NCBI GenBank assembly: GCA_013215715.1
Contig: JABSQT010000002.1
Span: 62,001-126,000, forward strand
DNA: 64,000 nucleotides
Direction: 5' to 3'
Source of the DNA: Mycoplasmatales bacterium
Lineage (GTDB): Bacteria; Bacillota_I; Bacilli_A; Mycoplasmatales; Metamycoplasmataceae
Both the position numbers and the translations under genes were made by a program. Position 1 is the stretch's first letter. Every line of letters begins with the position of its first letter. This document shows, in pieces, positions 52,448 through 63,414 of the stretch. A model generated the notes under the pieces. That model had not been told where the DNA came from. It made no database searches and saw only the letters and a list, made by a program, of their open reading frames with translations.

Positions 52448-52473
52448 TTAGCACTCTTTATTTTGAGTGCTAA
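52448..52473 (-). promoter_or_regulatory. CIRCE operator of lon, doubling as ribU terminator
   Basis: Perfect CIRCE arms TTAGCACTC and GAGTGCTAA are separated by eight bases instead of the usual nine. The element starts 18 bases upstream of the lon -10 box. On the minus strand it also follows the ribU stop and runs into seven T, making a good intrinsic terminator. Confidence 0.88.
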
Positions 52474-52510
52474 TTTTTATTTATCGTACTTTATTTATTT
52501 TATCTTAGGT

Positions 52511-53197
52511 TTAATTCCATGATTTATTATTACGTGTAATATGTGACCTTAATACTTTTGACATTGGAATATAACATATAAATATAACACCATATTTAAT
52601 CAAATTACCTGCTAAATATGTCGCAAATGTCCCAGCTCAATAATTCGAAATCATAAAGAATTTAGCTTTTATAATTGGATTATTATAAAGTTTGACAGAT
52701 TGCCTTAAAGAAAAACCATCAGTAAATTTGAATGCGCTTCAATATAAGGGTGTAAAAAATATTTGATTTAAAAATGTAAGTATTAATGAAGTAGATATTA
52801 ATGTAGAAATAACTATTAAAATTACTTTGATATTATGTGACTTCATTCCACTAAATAAACTAGAATATATATACATCCATCCAATAGTTACTATTGAACA
52901 TATAAATAAAATGAAATGCCCTGTAAATTCTTGTGTTGTGTACCCCAAACCAGAAATAGCTGGCCCTAATATTAATCTTAAAAGTAATACTAAAATCCCT
53001 CATAATGGTCCTGCATAATAAAAAATTGGCAAAATGAATAATAACGAAAAATTTAATTTTATATAAGTATCTGCAAATGGCATAAATTTTGAAAGGAATT
53101 GCAAAAGCAATACCAAACCAAAAAATACACCAGTAAATGCAATCTTATGAACAATTCCCCTACCCTTAAAATTATGGAAAAGATTGGTTGGTTTCAT
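52511..53197 (-). CDS. ribU: Riboflavin ECF transporter S component
   Basis: The 228-residue membrane protein is read through several TGA Trp codons and has about six helices. An FMN riboswitch directly upstream identifies the substrate as riboflavin. The protein has S-component-like features, with a GVFFGLVLLLQ first helix and a YIKLNFSLLFILPIFYYAGP segment typical of RibU-like folate/riboflavin binders. It should work with the shared EcfA-A'-T module, which is not in this window. The ATG at 53197 follows AAAGGAG, which the riboswitch can mask. Its C-terminal helices are followed by a basic tail. Confidence 0.9.
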
Positions 53198-53346
53198 AAA
53201 AACTCCTTTTATTTAAAATGAGTCTTTAATCAAAAATTTCTTTTTTACCATCTGGACTTTACCATCGGTGTTGGAATTTAACCAACTCAGCTTTCGCTCG
53301 CGGACTTTACCGCCGGTACAGAATTTCACTGTTCCCAAAAAGACTC
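53198..53346 (-). promoter_or_regulatory. FMN riboswitch controlling ribU translation
   Basis: The RFN hallmarks are present on the minus strand: GTGAAATTC, ACCGGCGGT, AGTCCGCGAGC, TTAAATTCCAA, CCGATGGT and AGTCCAGATGG. The transcript starts near 53346, after TATAAT at 53353-53358. Downstream, AAAGACTC (53220-53227) can pair with GAGTCTTT at the very 5' end (53339-53346). Alternatively its last four bases pair with GAGT (53202-53205), forming a hairpin (53202-53223) that hides the Shine-Dalgarno. Confidence 0.96.
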
Positions 53347-53360
53347 GAATAAATTATATG

Positions 53361-53387
53361 ATAAAAAAACACCTTAAGGTGTTTTGA
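53361..53387 (-). terminator. Terminator of the DUF2188 gene
   Basis: An AAACACCTTAAGGTGTTT hairpin is followed by TTTT on the minus strand. The ribU -10 box follows within ten bases. Confidence 0.85.
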
Positions 53388-53392
53388 TTAAA

Positions 53393-54250
53393 TTATTTTT
53401 TCTTAATAACATCAAAAATAGCTCATGATCATTCTTTTCAATCAGCTACAAATAATATTGCAGTAGTTATAACTGCGATAAATAATACAATACCTAAGGC
53501 TAATATGATTTTTTTAGATGTTTTACTTGTTTTTTTCTTTTCTTTTTTAGCAACAACTTTTTCTTCTTTAGGTTCTTCTTTTGTTTCTTCTTTTTCTTCT
53601 TTTACAACAACTTCTTCTTGTGAATCTTCTTTTGTTTCTTCTTGAACCTCTTTTTTAGATTCTTCTTTAGGTTCTTCTTTTACTTCTTCTTCAGAAATAG
53701 TTTCTTCTTTTTTGTTTTTTTGTTTTTTAGCAACAACTTTTTCTTCTTTTACTTCTTCTTTAGACTCTTCTTTTACTTCTTCTTTAGTAATTTGTTCTAC
53801 TTCTGAATTTTCTTTTGCTTCGTTTTCTTTTTCAAGTTGTTTATCTAAAGCATCATTTTGAGCTTTAAGTTCTTGAATCACTTTTTCTTTTGTTTCATTT
53901 TCTTTTGTTTCATTTTGAATTTGTTTTTCATTAGATACTGGTTTAGTTTTTACTGAAGCAACTTTTTTAGTTGTTGTTTTTTTAGCTGTTGTTGTTTTTT
54001 TAGCTGTTGTTGTTTTTTTAGCAACTGGTTTTTTTTCTTCTTTTTGTTTTTTTACTCCATCTCAAGTAGATACTTTTCTAAATTTACCTTCTTTTGATTG
54101 AACCATAATTGAAGTAGTTGACTTTAGTGAAGCTGCATATTGAATAGCTTCCTTTTGTGTAGAAAAAACTCTTGTGACTTTTGAAGCCTTAGCGTTTTTA
54201 ACACATCATTTTTTATCTTCTGCTCTTCTTGTAACGTATTTTACTGACAT
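53393..54250 (-). CDS. DUF2188 protein with Glu/Lys-rich region and C-terminal membrane anchor
   Basis: The 285-residue protein has an N-terminal DUF2188-like domain (residues about 1-60: KKWCVKNAKASKVTRVFSTQKEAIQYA). A basic linker with three AKKTTT repeats follows (residues about 78-95), then a long acidic Glu/Lys-rich coiled-coil-like stretch, and one membrane helix near the C-terminus (residues about 246-268) ending in a Trp-rich, basic tail. The function is unknown. Most of the protein should face the cytoplasm, anchored by the C-terminal helix. The ATG at 54250 follows AAGGAGACAT. The repeated DNA in the linker and acidic part could vary in length between strains. Confidence 0.8.
53968..54026 (-). 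repeat. Short tandem repeat encoding AKKTTT
   Basis: About three copies of an 18-bp unit (GCTAAAAAAACAACAACA on the minus strand) lie in the linker of the DUF2188 gene. The unit length is a multiple of three, so copy changes keep the frame. Confidence 0.75.
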
Positions 54251-54333
54251 AATGTCTCCTTAGTTTCCTATTTGTTTCCCTTAAATTATCACTTACTTGT
54301 TAAGTGAATGCAATAATATTTTATCAAAAAAAC

Positions 54334-54366
54334 AATAAAAAATACCTTATCGTAAGTATTTTTTTA
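54334..54366 (-). terminator. Terminator of the lysine permease gene
   Basis: An AATACTTA-CGA-TAAGGTATT hairpin with one G-U pair is followed by TTTT on the minus strand. A-run and T-run flanks could allow both directions. Confidence 0.7.
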
Positions 54367-54386
54367 CAAGGTTTCGTTTTTTATTA

Positions 54387-55874
54387 TTAATTTATACTTT
54401 CAGAAATTTCTTTTTTGGTTTTAATTTTAAAATATATCACTTCAAATATTCAAGGAATAAATGACAATGTTAACGTACCTAATAATACACAAAATGTAGT
54501 TATAGATGATATTTTATCAGCATGATTAAATCCCGTCATATCCACAATAGATGCAACCAACATATAAATAACGGGTATTGCTGTAAATAATATTGCAATG
54601 ATTGCAGAAGGAATAAATAATTTTGACTTTTCAACTTTAACTTTGTTTGTTTTTCTATTTATAAGTGCTCCAACTATTGAAAGAACAATTACACCAAACA
54701 CCAATAGTGAAGATCAATTTGTGAGCAAATCAACAAAATTATACAATGCTGCTGTTTTAGTATATTTATAACTAGCAACATAATTAGGGATTGTTTTATA
54801 TGCATATGCTCCAACAACAGCTGAAATTATAAAGAATATAATAGTTAAAATAACTAAAATTATAAATCCAGGTGTAAACCCCCTTAATGAAACTTTCTTA
54901 GTTATTTTTATATCTTTAGTTTTTCATTTTTTAAAATAATTTGAAAATATAAAATTATCTTCTTCAATGTAATCGTCATATACATTATAAGAACCCATTG
55001 CAAAACCATTAACGATTCCAAGTACAGCCATAAATATACAAGAATTCATTATAACTTTAAATGTTTCATTATTAAAAACATTCGCACCACCATGTTTAGA
55101 ACCAACAAGTACTCCAGACGTAATTAATAAATACATTGAAGTGATAGCTCCAATACCAATTGCTAATGCTAATGGCAGTAATTTAGGTTTAGCCATTTCT
55201 TCTTTAATAGAAGACACAGTATAGAAACCATCATATGCAAAAAATATAGCAGGAACAGATGCAACAACACCTAAATAAGGAGACATACCGGTTAATCCTT
55301 TAACTGGAGAGTCAGCAGTAGGATGGTTATGCTCTACATTTATAAAACCAAATATAGGTATTAAGATAATAGGCAAAAACTTCAAGATTGTGAAAACTCA
55401 TTGAAGTTTTGTACTTGCTTTTAAATTTCAAAATGAAATTAATGAAATTCAAAGAAATATAGCAAATGCAATTAATGTAACAGCTCATCAATCCATAGTT
55501 CATCCAGTTGCATCTTGCAATGCCATTACTGCATATAAAGGAATTGTTACAAATGTAATGGGAAAGAATAATAATAACATATACCCTTTTGATCATTTAA
55601 ATACAGATATTTTAGTAAATTTTTGTGCTCAACCTAGAATACCCTTATCCTTTTCTTGTGTGGAAGCAACCTCAATTAAAGCTAATCCAATCGCAAGAAT
55701 CCCTATAGCTGCAACAGCTCATGAAGAAATCGCTAATCCCATATTACCATGTGTATTATTTAAAATAGAGTTATTTTTAAAGAATATACCTGCACCAATT
55801 GCTGAGCCAATTACCGTGATGATAACTGATAAGAACCCTATTTTTTTAGCGTTATTTTTTGTTTTCGTAGCCAT
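54387..55874 (-). CDS. Amino-acid permease (APC superfamily), probably lysine
   Basis: The 495-residue protein has about twelve helices and the APC signature GSAIGAGIFFKN in the first one. Most Trp are TGA codons. A lysine riboswitch directly upstream points to lysine or a related basic amino acid as substrate. AspAcid/polyamine-type APC members are alternatives if the riboswitch acts as a general sensor. The ATG at 55874 follows CAAGGAGAA. It is monocistronic, with a terminator after the stop and a transcription attenuator before the start. Confidence 0.9.
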
Positions 55875-55895
55875 CTTTTCTCCTTGTTTAATTTT

Positions 55896-56115
55896 GTAAA
55901 ATAAAAGCCCACATTAAGAGGACTTTAACTTAATCTACTATTAAAGTAGACTAAATAAAGTGCTCCTCGTAATTCTACGGACAAAAGTAAGTATTTCTTA
56001 AGTTTGCATGTAATATATATGACTATATATTACATTCGGCTTTAACCCTTTCATTCACTTCATTGAATTCCTTCTCCATGAATTACTATTGCTTCAAGCA
56101 CCTCACTGTTATTTC
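55896..56115 (-). promoter_or_regulatory. Lysine riboswitch with transcription attenuator
   Basis: The L-box hallmarks are visible on the minus strand: GTGAGGTGC at the 5' side (near 56100-56107), AATAGTAATTC, GGAGAAGG, GTGAATGAAAGG, GCCGAATG and GGAGCAC at the 3' side (55961-55967). The 3' strand of P1 continues into ACTTTA (55956-55961). This can pair with TAAAGT (55922-55927) to form an antiterminator. The alternative is a terminator AAAGTCC/GGGCTTT (55904-55926) followed by TATTTT. Bound lysine should therefore switch the gene off. Confidence 0.93.
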
Positions 56116-56136
56116 TAATAAATATATTTTACTATA

Positions 56137-56160
56137 AAAAAAATAAGAAATCGAACTTAT
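56137..56160 (-). terminator. Terminator of the 151-residue membrane gene
   Basis: An AATAAG-TTCGATTT-CTTATT hairpin is followed by six or more T on the minus strand, next to the stop. The lysine riboswitch promoter follows it. Confidence 0.75.
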
Positions 56161-56612
56161 TTTTTGGCTTTTCTATTTTTATCAACTTTACGTTCAATAT
56201 ATCTTATTGTAAACATGTTTACTGGTAATGCCGTAAATATTAATGAAATAACAATTAATGCTCTACCTCATATTACAACATTTTGTGAAAGTAGTATTGA
56301 CATCAAAACTATTGCAACAGGCAATGTGAAGTTCATTGTGTCAATTCATATCAATTGTATTCATATTAAAAATAAGGTTATTAATAATGCATAACCTATA
56401 AACCCAATTGCCACTCCTCATAATTCTCCAAGATTCAACACTTGTTTTACATTGAAATCTTTCGAAAGAAATATTCACATAATAATAGCTGGTATCAATA
56501 TAAAAATTAATGTTACTAATGCTTGTGTTCAAGCACCTGTTCTTTTTTCCATTATTTCAGGATTTTTAACAGGATTCTTTAACTCTCTTTTTGTTAATGG
56601 TTTTTTACTCAT
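56157..56612 (-). CDS. Membrane protein of unknown function (151 residues)
   Basis: With eight TGA codons read as Trp, the frame gives a 151-residue protein. It has a basic N-terminus (residues 1-24, KKPLTKRELKNPVKNPE), four hydrophobic helices (about 28-48, 63-83, 92-107, 112-130) and a basic tail ending KNRKAKK. I do not recognise a family. Both ends should be cytoplasmic. The ATG at 56612 has TATTAT exactly six bases upstream and no Shine-Dalgarno, so it is probably leaderless. It lies between uvrA and the lysine riboswitch as a single-gene unit. Confidence 0.75.
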
Positions 56613-56625
56613 GTAATAATAATAA

Positions 56626-56650
56626 CAAAAGAAGCCTACATGACTTCTTT
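56626..56650 (-). terminator. uvrA terminator
   Basis: An AAAAGAAG-TCATGTAGG-CTTCTTTT hairpin on the minus strand overlaps the stop codon. Confidence 0.75.
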
Positions 56651-59470
56651 TTCTAATATTTTTTTAAGATATTTACCCGTTTCTGATTTTACATTTTTAG
56701 CAACTTGCTCTGGAGTTCCTTTAGCAATTATAGTACCACCATTAACTCCACCACCAGGTCCTAAATCAATAACATAGTCAGCTGTCTTAATAACATCTAA
56801 GTTATGTTCAATCATCAATACAGTATCTCCATTATCAGTTATTCTATTCAATACTTTTAATAAATGTCTAACATCATATGCATGTAAACCAGTAGTCGGT
56901 TCATCAAGAATGAATAAAGTTTTACCTGTCGATCTTTTTTGTAAGAATGTCGCAAGTTTAATTCTTTGTGCTTCTCCACCAGAAAGTGTTGTTGCATTTT
57001 GGCCGAGAGTTATGTAATTAAGGCCAACATCCATTAAAGCTGCTAGTTTAGTTCTAATTTTCACAAAGGATTCAAAAAACCTATAAGCTTCCGATACTCT
57101 CATATTAAGAATATCAGAAATATTTTTACCTTTAAATTTAACATCAAGTGTTTCCCTATTAAATCTTTTTCCACCACAATGATTACATTCAATATAAACA
57201 TCCGGCAAGAAATGCATCTCTATTTTAATTGATCCATCACCCTTACACTTATCACAACGTCCACCATCTACATTAAATGAGAATCTACTTTTTGTATATC
57301 CTCTTGCTTTTGATTCAGGCGCCATTGAATATAATTCTCTAATATCATCAAATAACGAGGTATATGTGGCTGGATTAGAACGTGGAGTTCTCCCAATGGG
57401 TGATTGAGAAATTTTAATTACTTTATCTATATTCCCATTACCTGTCATGCTCTTATATTTACCAGGAACAATTAAAGGATCTTTAATCTTTTGCTCAATT
57501 GCTTTTGCAAGAACTTCATTTACTAATGTTGATTTACCAGAACCAGATACACCTGTTACAGCAATAAGTTTTCCTAATGGGAATTTTACATCAATATTTT
57601 TTAGATTATTTTCTTTAACACCTTTTATTTCAATGACTTGACCATTACCCGAACGTCTAAAAGTAGGCACTTTTATTTTTTGTTCACCAGATAAAAATTG
57701 TCCAGTAATTGATTCTTTAACTTTCGCAACCTCTTCAGGGGTACCAGCCGCAACAACATTTCCACCTTGATCTCCAGCAAGCGGTCCAATATCAACTAAA
57801 TAATCAGCTGCTTTAATTGTTTCTTCATCATGTTCTACTACAATTAATGTATTTCCTATTTCAACCATTTTTCTTAATGTTTTAATCAATTTATCATTAT
57901 CCACTTGGTGCAACCCAATAGAAGGTTCATCAAGAACATATAAAACTCCTGTTAAATTAGAACCAATTTGTGTTGCTAATCGAATACGTTGAGATTCTCC
58001 ACCAGAAAGTGTTTCAGCTTTTCTATCCAGAGAGATATATGTAAGTCCTACGTTTAATAAGAATGAAAGTCTTTCGTAAAGTTCATTCACTATCATTTCA
58101 GATACCTGTTGTTCCTCAACATTTAATGAAAGGTTTGTAATCTTATCAAATGATTGATCAATTGGTAGTTTTGTAAAATCATAAATTGTCATATCATCTA
58201 TTTTCATAGAAAGGGCATATTTATTTAAACGTGAGCCTTTACATACCTCACACTTAACATCAGTCATATATGATTTGTATCATTTTCTTATTTGTTCTGA
58301 TTTAGTTTCAATATACCTTCTCTCAATTAGAGTTGCTACACCTTCGATATATTCATTTTTCTTGTATTCATTACCATTTCTTGAAGTGATTGTATATTCA
58401 ATAGGTTCTATAGAACCCTCAAGAAGTATTTTCATTTCTTCTTTTTCTAAATTTTCAATAGGAATATCGGCATTAATATTGTAATGCTTTAATAAAATAT
58501 TAAATTTTTGTCATTCTAAATTCTCAGATCCAACCAAATTAGCAAAATATGCAATTCCACCTTCAGAAATAGCTCTTTTCTTATCAGGAATTAATAATCT
58601 TTTATCAACCTTTAATTTAATCCCAATTCCTTTACATGAATCACACATACCTGCAGGTGAGTTAAATGAGAATAATCTTGGTTCAATAAGAGGCATATCA
58701 AAATCACCTTCAGGACATGAAAAATTTCTAGAGAAAGAAATTTTTTCTCCATCATCAACCGTAATTTCAATAAGTCCTTTTGCATGTTCCAATGCAACTT
58801 CAACAGCATCAGAAACTCTTGAACGATTTTCTTCATTTAGAATAATACGATCAACAACAATAGAAATTGAATGTTGTTTTGTTTTAGATAATTCTATATC
58901 ATCATCTAATCTCATAACGGTTCCATCAACTTCAACACGTATAAATCCATCAGATCTAAGTGACTCTAATAAATTCATGTGAGTCCCTTTTTCTTTTTGG
59001 ATAACAGGAGATAAAATAACCAATTTAGAACCTTCTTTATATTTGAAAATCGTATTAATTATGTCTTGTGTTCTTTGTGCAGAAATAGGCTTTTTATGTC
59101 TAGGACAATAAGGGGTACCAATTCTTGCATACAAAAGACGTAAATAGTCATAAATTTCAGTTACCGTTCCAACGGTTGATCTAGGATTATTGTGTGTTGT
59201 TTTTTGTTCGATTGAAATTGCAGGTGATAAACCTTCTATTGATTCAACATCAGGTTTTTTTGTTCCACCTAAAAATTGCCTTGCATATGAAGAAAGTGAA
59301 TCAACATATCTTCTTCTACCTTCTTCATAAATTGTATTAAACGCAAGAGAAGATTTACCAGAACCAGATACACCAGTAAAAACAATCAACTTATCCTTTG
59401 GCAATTCAATATTTATATTATTTAAGTTATTTTCTTTTGCACCTTTAATTTTTATTGTTTTAATATCCAT
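56636..59470 (-). CDS. uvrA: Excinuclease ABC subunit A
   Basis: UvrA recognises DNA damage and loads UvrB. The 944-residue protein contains two ABC modules, with Walker A motifs [11 protein letters not shown] (about 31-41) and [11 protein letters not shown]. It has two LSGGExQRIxLA signatures and zinc-binding pairs such as CDSC, CEVC and CDKC. TGA codons in the middle third are Trp. The ATG at 59470 follows GGAGGAAT and lies one base after the uvrB stop, so translation is coupled. The order uvrB-uvrA behind uvrC places the whole incision complex together. Confidence 0.98.
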
Positions 59471-59471
59471 C

Positions 59472-61433
59472 TTATTCCTCCTGCATTTCTATTATTAAAT
59501 CTCTTAATCTTGCTGCTTTTTCAAATTCTAATGATTTTGAAGCCTTAAGCATTTGATCACGAAGATCATCAATTATTTCTTTTTTAGCTTTTTCATTATT
59601 ACCTTTTTTATTGTAAAGATCTATTGCACCTGTTATTTCATTATCATTTAATGGATCTGCAATCTCTTTAATGATTGTTGTTGGTGTAATTCCATGTTCT
59701 TTGTTATATTCGTCTTGCATTTGACGACGTCTTCTTGTTTCATCAATTGCAATTTCCATAGAATTTGATATTTGGTTTGCATAAAATACTACTTTACCAT
59801 TTGAGTTTCTAGCTGCACGTCCTGCAATTTGGATTAATGATTTTGAAGTACGCATAAATGATTCGATATCAGCATCAATAACAAGTATTAATGATACCTC
59901 AGGTATATCAATACCTTCTCTTAATAAATTGATACCAACAACAACTTCATAAATACCTTTACGAAGTTTACGAAGAACTTCTGCTCTTTCAAAAGTTTTT
60001 AATTCATTATGTATATAAGCTGTTTTGATTCCTTTTTCTTGAAAATAACGCGTTAATTCTTCAGCCATTCTAATTGTTGTAGTAAGAACAAAAGTTCTTT
60101 CATTATTTTTAATTTGACCTTTTATTCTGTCATACATATCTTCAATTTGACCTTCTTTAGGTACTACTTCAATAATTGGATCTAATAATCCTGTAGGTCT
60201 AATAATTTGCTCAACAACTATACCTTCAGCCTTATCTATTTCATATTCATTAGGTGTTGCTGAAACATAAATCTTTTGATATGGCAAACTTTCAAATTCT
60301 TCAAAATTTAAAGGTCTATTTTCCATAGCTGATGGCAATCTAAAGCCATAATCAATTAATGTTGTTTTTCTTGAACGATCAGCTTTAAACATACCCTTAA
60401 TTTGAGGTATCATCATATGTGATTCATCAATAACTATTATTGTATCTTTAGGAATATAATCAAAAATTGTATATGGTGTTTGACCATATTCACGACCATC
60501 CATATAAAGTGAATAGTTTTCAATTCCTGGACAAACCCCAAATTCTTCAAGATGTTCTAAATCTTGTAAAACTCTTTCAGATAATCTTTGTGCTTCTAAA
60601 AGTTTGTTTTCATCTTCCAATTCTTTAACTCTAACTTTTAACTCAGCCCTAATTTTTATTGTGGCTTCTTTAACAGTTTCTTGCCTTGTAGTATATGAAT
60701 CAGCAGGGAATAAAAGAACTCTATTGACAACCTTATTTACTTTTCCTGAAAGTGTATCAATATATGCAATTTCTTCAATTTCATCGCCAAATATATCAAG
60801 TCTTATAATATATTCATCTGTTCATCCGGGAGCGATTTCTATAACATCACCTTTCGCTCTAAAATTACCAGGTCTTAATTCAACGTTATTACGTTTATAA
60901 TTCCTTGCAACAAGATTTCTAAGTAATTCTTTCCTAGGAATTACATCACCAGTTGTAATTACATAAAACATCTCTTTATATTCTTGAGGATTTAAAGCTC
61001 CATAGATTGAAGCAACAGAAGCCACAACAATGGTACCCCTATCACTTAATAAAGAATTAAGCGTTGCCATTCTCATCATATCTAAGTCTCAGTTTGATTT
61101 AGATGTCTTATCAATATAAGTATCTGTTCCAGGTTTATATGCTTCTGGACGATAATAATCAAAGTGAGATACAAAGTATTCAACCTTATTTTTTGGGAAA
61201 AATGTTTTTACCTCTGAGTAAAGTTGTGCAGCAAGAGTTTTATTGTGTGAAAGTATAATTGCTGGTCTATCTACTTGCGCCAATACATTGGCAATAGTAA
61301 ATGTCTTACCAGACCCGGTAACACCTAATAATACTTGAGAGTCATCTCCATTATTAAGACCAGCCACCAAACGTTTGATTGCTTTTCCTTGATCTCCAGC
61401 TGGAGAATATTCTGATTCTAGTTTTAATGCCAT
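59472..61433 (-). CDS. uvrB: Excinuclease ABC subunit B
   Basis: This helicase-like damage verification subunit has 653 residues. Walker [13 protein letters not shown], the beta-hairpin region [42 protein letters not shown] and [10 protein letters not shown] (motif VI) are present. The C-terminal UVR motif ([15 protein letters not shown]) binds UvrC. TGA codons at 61089 and 60822 are Trp. The ATG at 61433 follows AAGGGGGG. The uvrC stop is 83 bases upstream, where an AT-rich stretch may hold a promoter, but I cannot pick a clear -10. Confidence 0.98.
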
Positions 61434-61516
61434 AGAGACCCCCCTTTTAAAAAATAATTAAATTATGTTAACTATTATTAATTTTACTCCAATATTCTTC
61501 TTTTTTTAAAAAAACA

Positions 61517-63190
61517 TTATTTCATTTTTTTCTTAATATTCTTTGCTATTGTAGTTGAAACAACTTTTTCTAGTTCTTCTTGAGATGCATTATAAATGTT
61601 TGCATACGTTTCAAAAATACCCAATAGTTTTTTTAATGTTTTTGGTCCTACACCAGGTATTGTTTCTAATGAACCTTCAAGAGTTCCTTTTAATCCTCTA
61701 CTTCTATGTTGGACTTTTGCAAATCTATCAACCTCCGCTTGCATTGATCTTAAGAAATTTAATAATATAGAATCTTTTATTTCAACTTCTACACCCTCCA
61801 AGTTAATTAAACTTCTAGTAATATGTTTATCATTTTTAACTAAACCAATTATTCTTAAATCTACCCCTAATTTTTCAACCACTTCCTTAACCTCATTAAC
61901 TTGTGCTTTACCACCATCAACAATAAATAAATTAGGAATTGGATTTTCTTTTTTAGAAAAATATCTCATCGTTGTTTGTCTCATATATTCAACATCAGCT
62001 TTTCTTGATAAAGTTTCCAAGTTATATCTTTTATATTCAGATTTTTGTTTAACTCCATTTTTATAAGATACAATAGCTGAAACTGGATTTTGATTAGCTG
62101 AATTTGAATTATCAATCATTAAAATATGTCATGGTTTTTCAATATTCAATAAATAACCCAATTTTTCAATTGCGCCAGATGTTAATTCAACTTGCCTTTT
62201 ATGTTTTCTTAATTTTTGTTCTTTATTATTATCAGCATTCATTATTGCTATTTTCAACATCTCTTTATATTTACCTTTTTCTGGATAAATAGGTTTAAAA
62301 GAATGATAAAAATCATTTGCATAGACTTCATCCAATATTAATTCTTTTGGAATTAAATTATTATTATAATAACTAGTGATAAATTGACGAATTGTTTCAG
62401 ACGGATCATTAATAATTTCTAAAACTTCATTAGTCATAGAAAGTAATGATCCATTTCTATAAAACATAATTGAAACAAATAAGAAATCATTTTGTTGAGA
62501 AACGCCAACAACATCTATATCTTTATCGTTATCAAGCTGTACAACTTGTCTTTGATCAAATATATTTAACGCCTCTAAAGATTCCTTATATTCTTGAGCA
62601 ATTTCAAACATCTCTTTATCTGCAGCTGCGAACATTTTATTAGACAATTCTTTTTTATAAAAATTATTATCCGCAGATAAAATTCTCTTTACTTTTTTAT
62701 ATTTTTCTTCTCAAAATTCTTTTGAAATATCAGTAATTGGTAATCCATTTTCATACAAAGCTTCCCTTTGTAGAGTTTTCAATAATTGCCTCGACTTAGA
62801 ACCAACTGGTAATGGACCAAAATAAAATGCATTATCTTTAAGAATTCTTCTAACCATAGTAATTTTTAAATTCTTTCCAAGTTTTACCTTTATATATGGA
62901 TATCTTTTATCATCAATAAATTGAATATTAAAATATGGAGCATGTTCTTTGATTAGATTTCTTTCTAAAATTAATGCTTCTTTTTCATTCTTAGTTATTA
63001 TCAAATCATATGTTTTTGCTTCTTGAATCATTTTATGAGTTTTAAATGAATTAATGGAACCTTTTTTATATTGATTAATTCTAACTTTGAGATTTTTCGC
63101 TTTACCTACATAAATAACTTTATCCATTTTATCTTTATAAAGATAAACTCCAGGTTTTTTTGGTATGTCTTCAATATTTCAATTTATCAT
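61517..63190 (-). CDS. uvrC: Excinuclease ABC subunit C
   Basis: UvrC makes both incisions around the lesion. The 557-residue protein starts INWNIEDIPKKPGVYLYKD and continues YVGKAKNLKVRINQY (GIY-YIG nuclease). It has a UVR-like UvrB-binding region, the RNase H-like endonuclease domain (IDNSNSANQNPVSA, FIVDGGKAQV) and a C-terminal helix-hairpin-helix (TIPGVGPKTLKKLL). TGA codons in three places are Trp. The ATG at 63190 has TATAAT (63197-63202) exactly six bases upstream and no Shine-Dalgarno, so it is probably leaderless. The length is slightly below the usual 600. Confidence 0.97.
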
Positions 63191-63267
63191 ATTTAAATTA
63201 TATATTGTTTAGATTGTATATGTTTATTAGCTATAAAACAAACAATTTTTCTTATTAATATTTAAAA

Positions 63268-63299
63268 GAAATAAACACTATGATGTTAGTGTTTATTTC
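63268..63299. terminator. Perfect 13-bp hairpin between the tRNAs and uvrC
   Basis: The arms GAAATAAACACTA and TAGTGTTTATTTC are separated by six bases and flanked by A-rich and T-rich sequence. It is probably a second terminator for the tRNA transcript that also insulates uvrC. Confidence 0.75.
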
Positions 63300-63310
63300 T
63301 TTATTTTTGG

Positions 63311-63333
63311 TAAAAAAACATCCATAAGGATGA
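63311..63333 (-). terminator. tRNA operon terminator
   Basis: A CATCC-TTAT-GGATG hairpin followed by seven T on the minus strand lies directly after the tRNA-Lys CCA end. Confidence 0.88.
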
Positions 63334-63335
63334 TA

Positions 63336-63411
63336 TGGTACGCCCTAGAAGATTCGAACTTCTGACCCAATGGTTAAAAGCCATTTGCTCTACCAACTGA
63401 GCTAAGGGCGC
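63336..63411 (-). tRNA. tRNA-Lys (anticodon UUU)
   Basis: The 76-nt cloverleaf is complete. The acceptor GCGCCCT pairs with AGGGCGT, the D-arm is AGCTCAGTTGGTAGAGC, the anticodon stem-loop ATGG-CTTTTAA-CCAT has TTT in the loop, and the T-loop is GTTCGAATC. The CCA end is encoded. It lies three bases after tRNA-Leu and shares its transcript. Confidence 0.97.
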
Positions 63412-63414
63412 ATA

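Noticed and set aside
53560-54026. Repetitive DNA that might be a CRISPR array.
   Set aside because: The repeats are short, coding and directly adjacent without unique spacers; they encode Lys/Thr- and Glu/Lys-rich protein segments.
61436-61516. Promoter or terminator between uvrC and uvrB.
   Set aside because: The stretch is T- and A-rich with several weak -10 candidates and no convincing hairpin; no single site can be supported.
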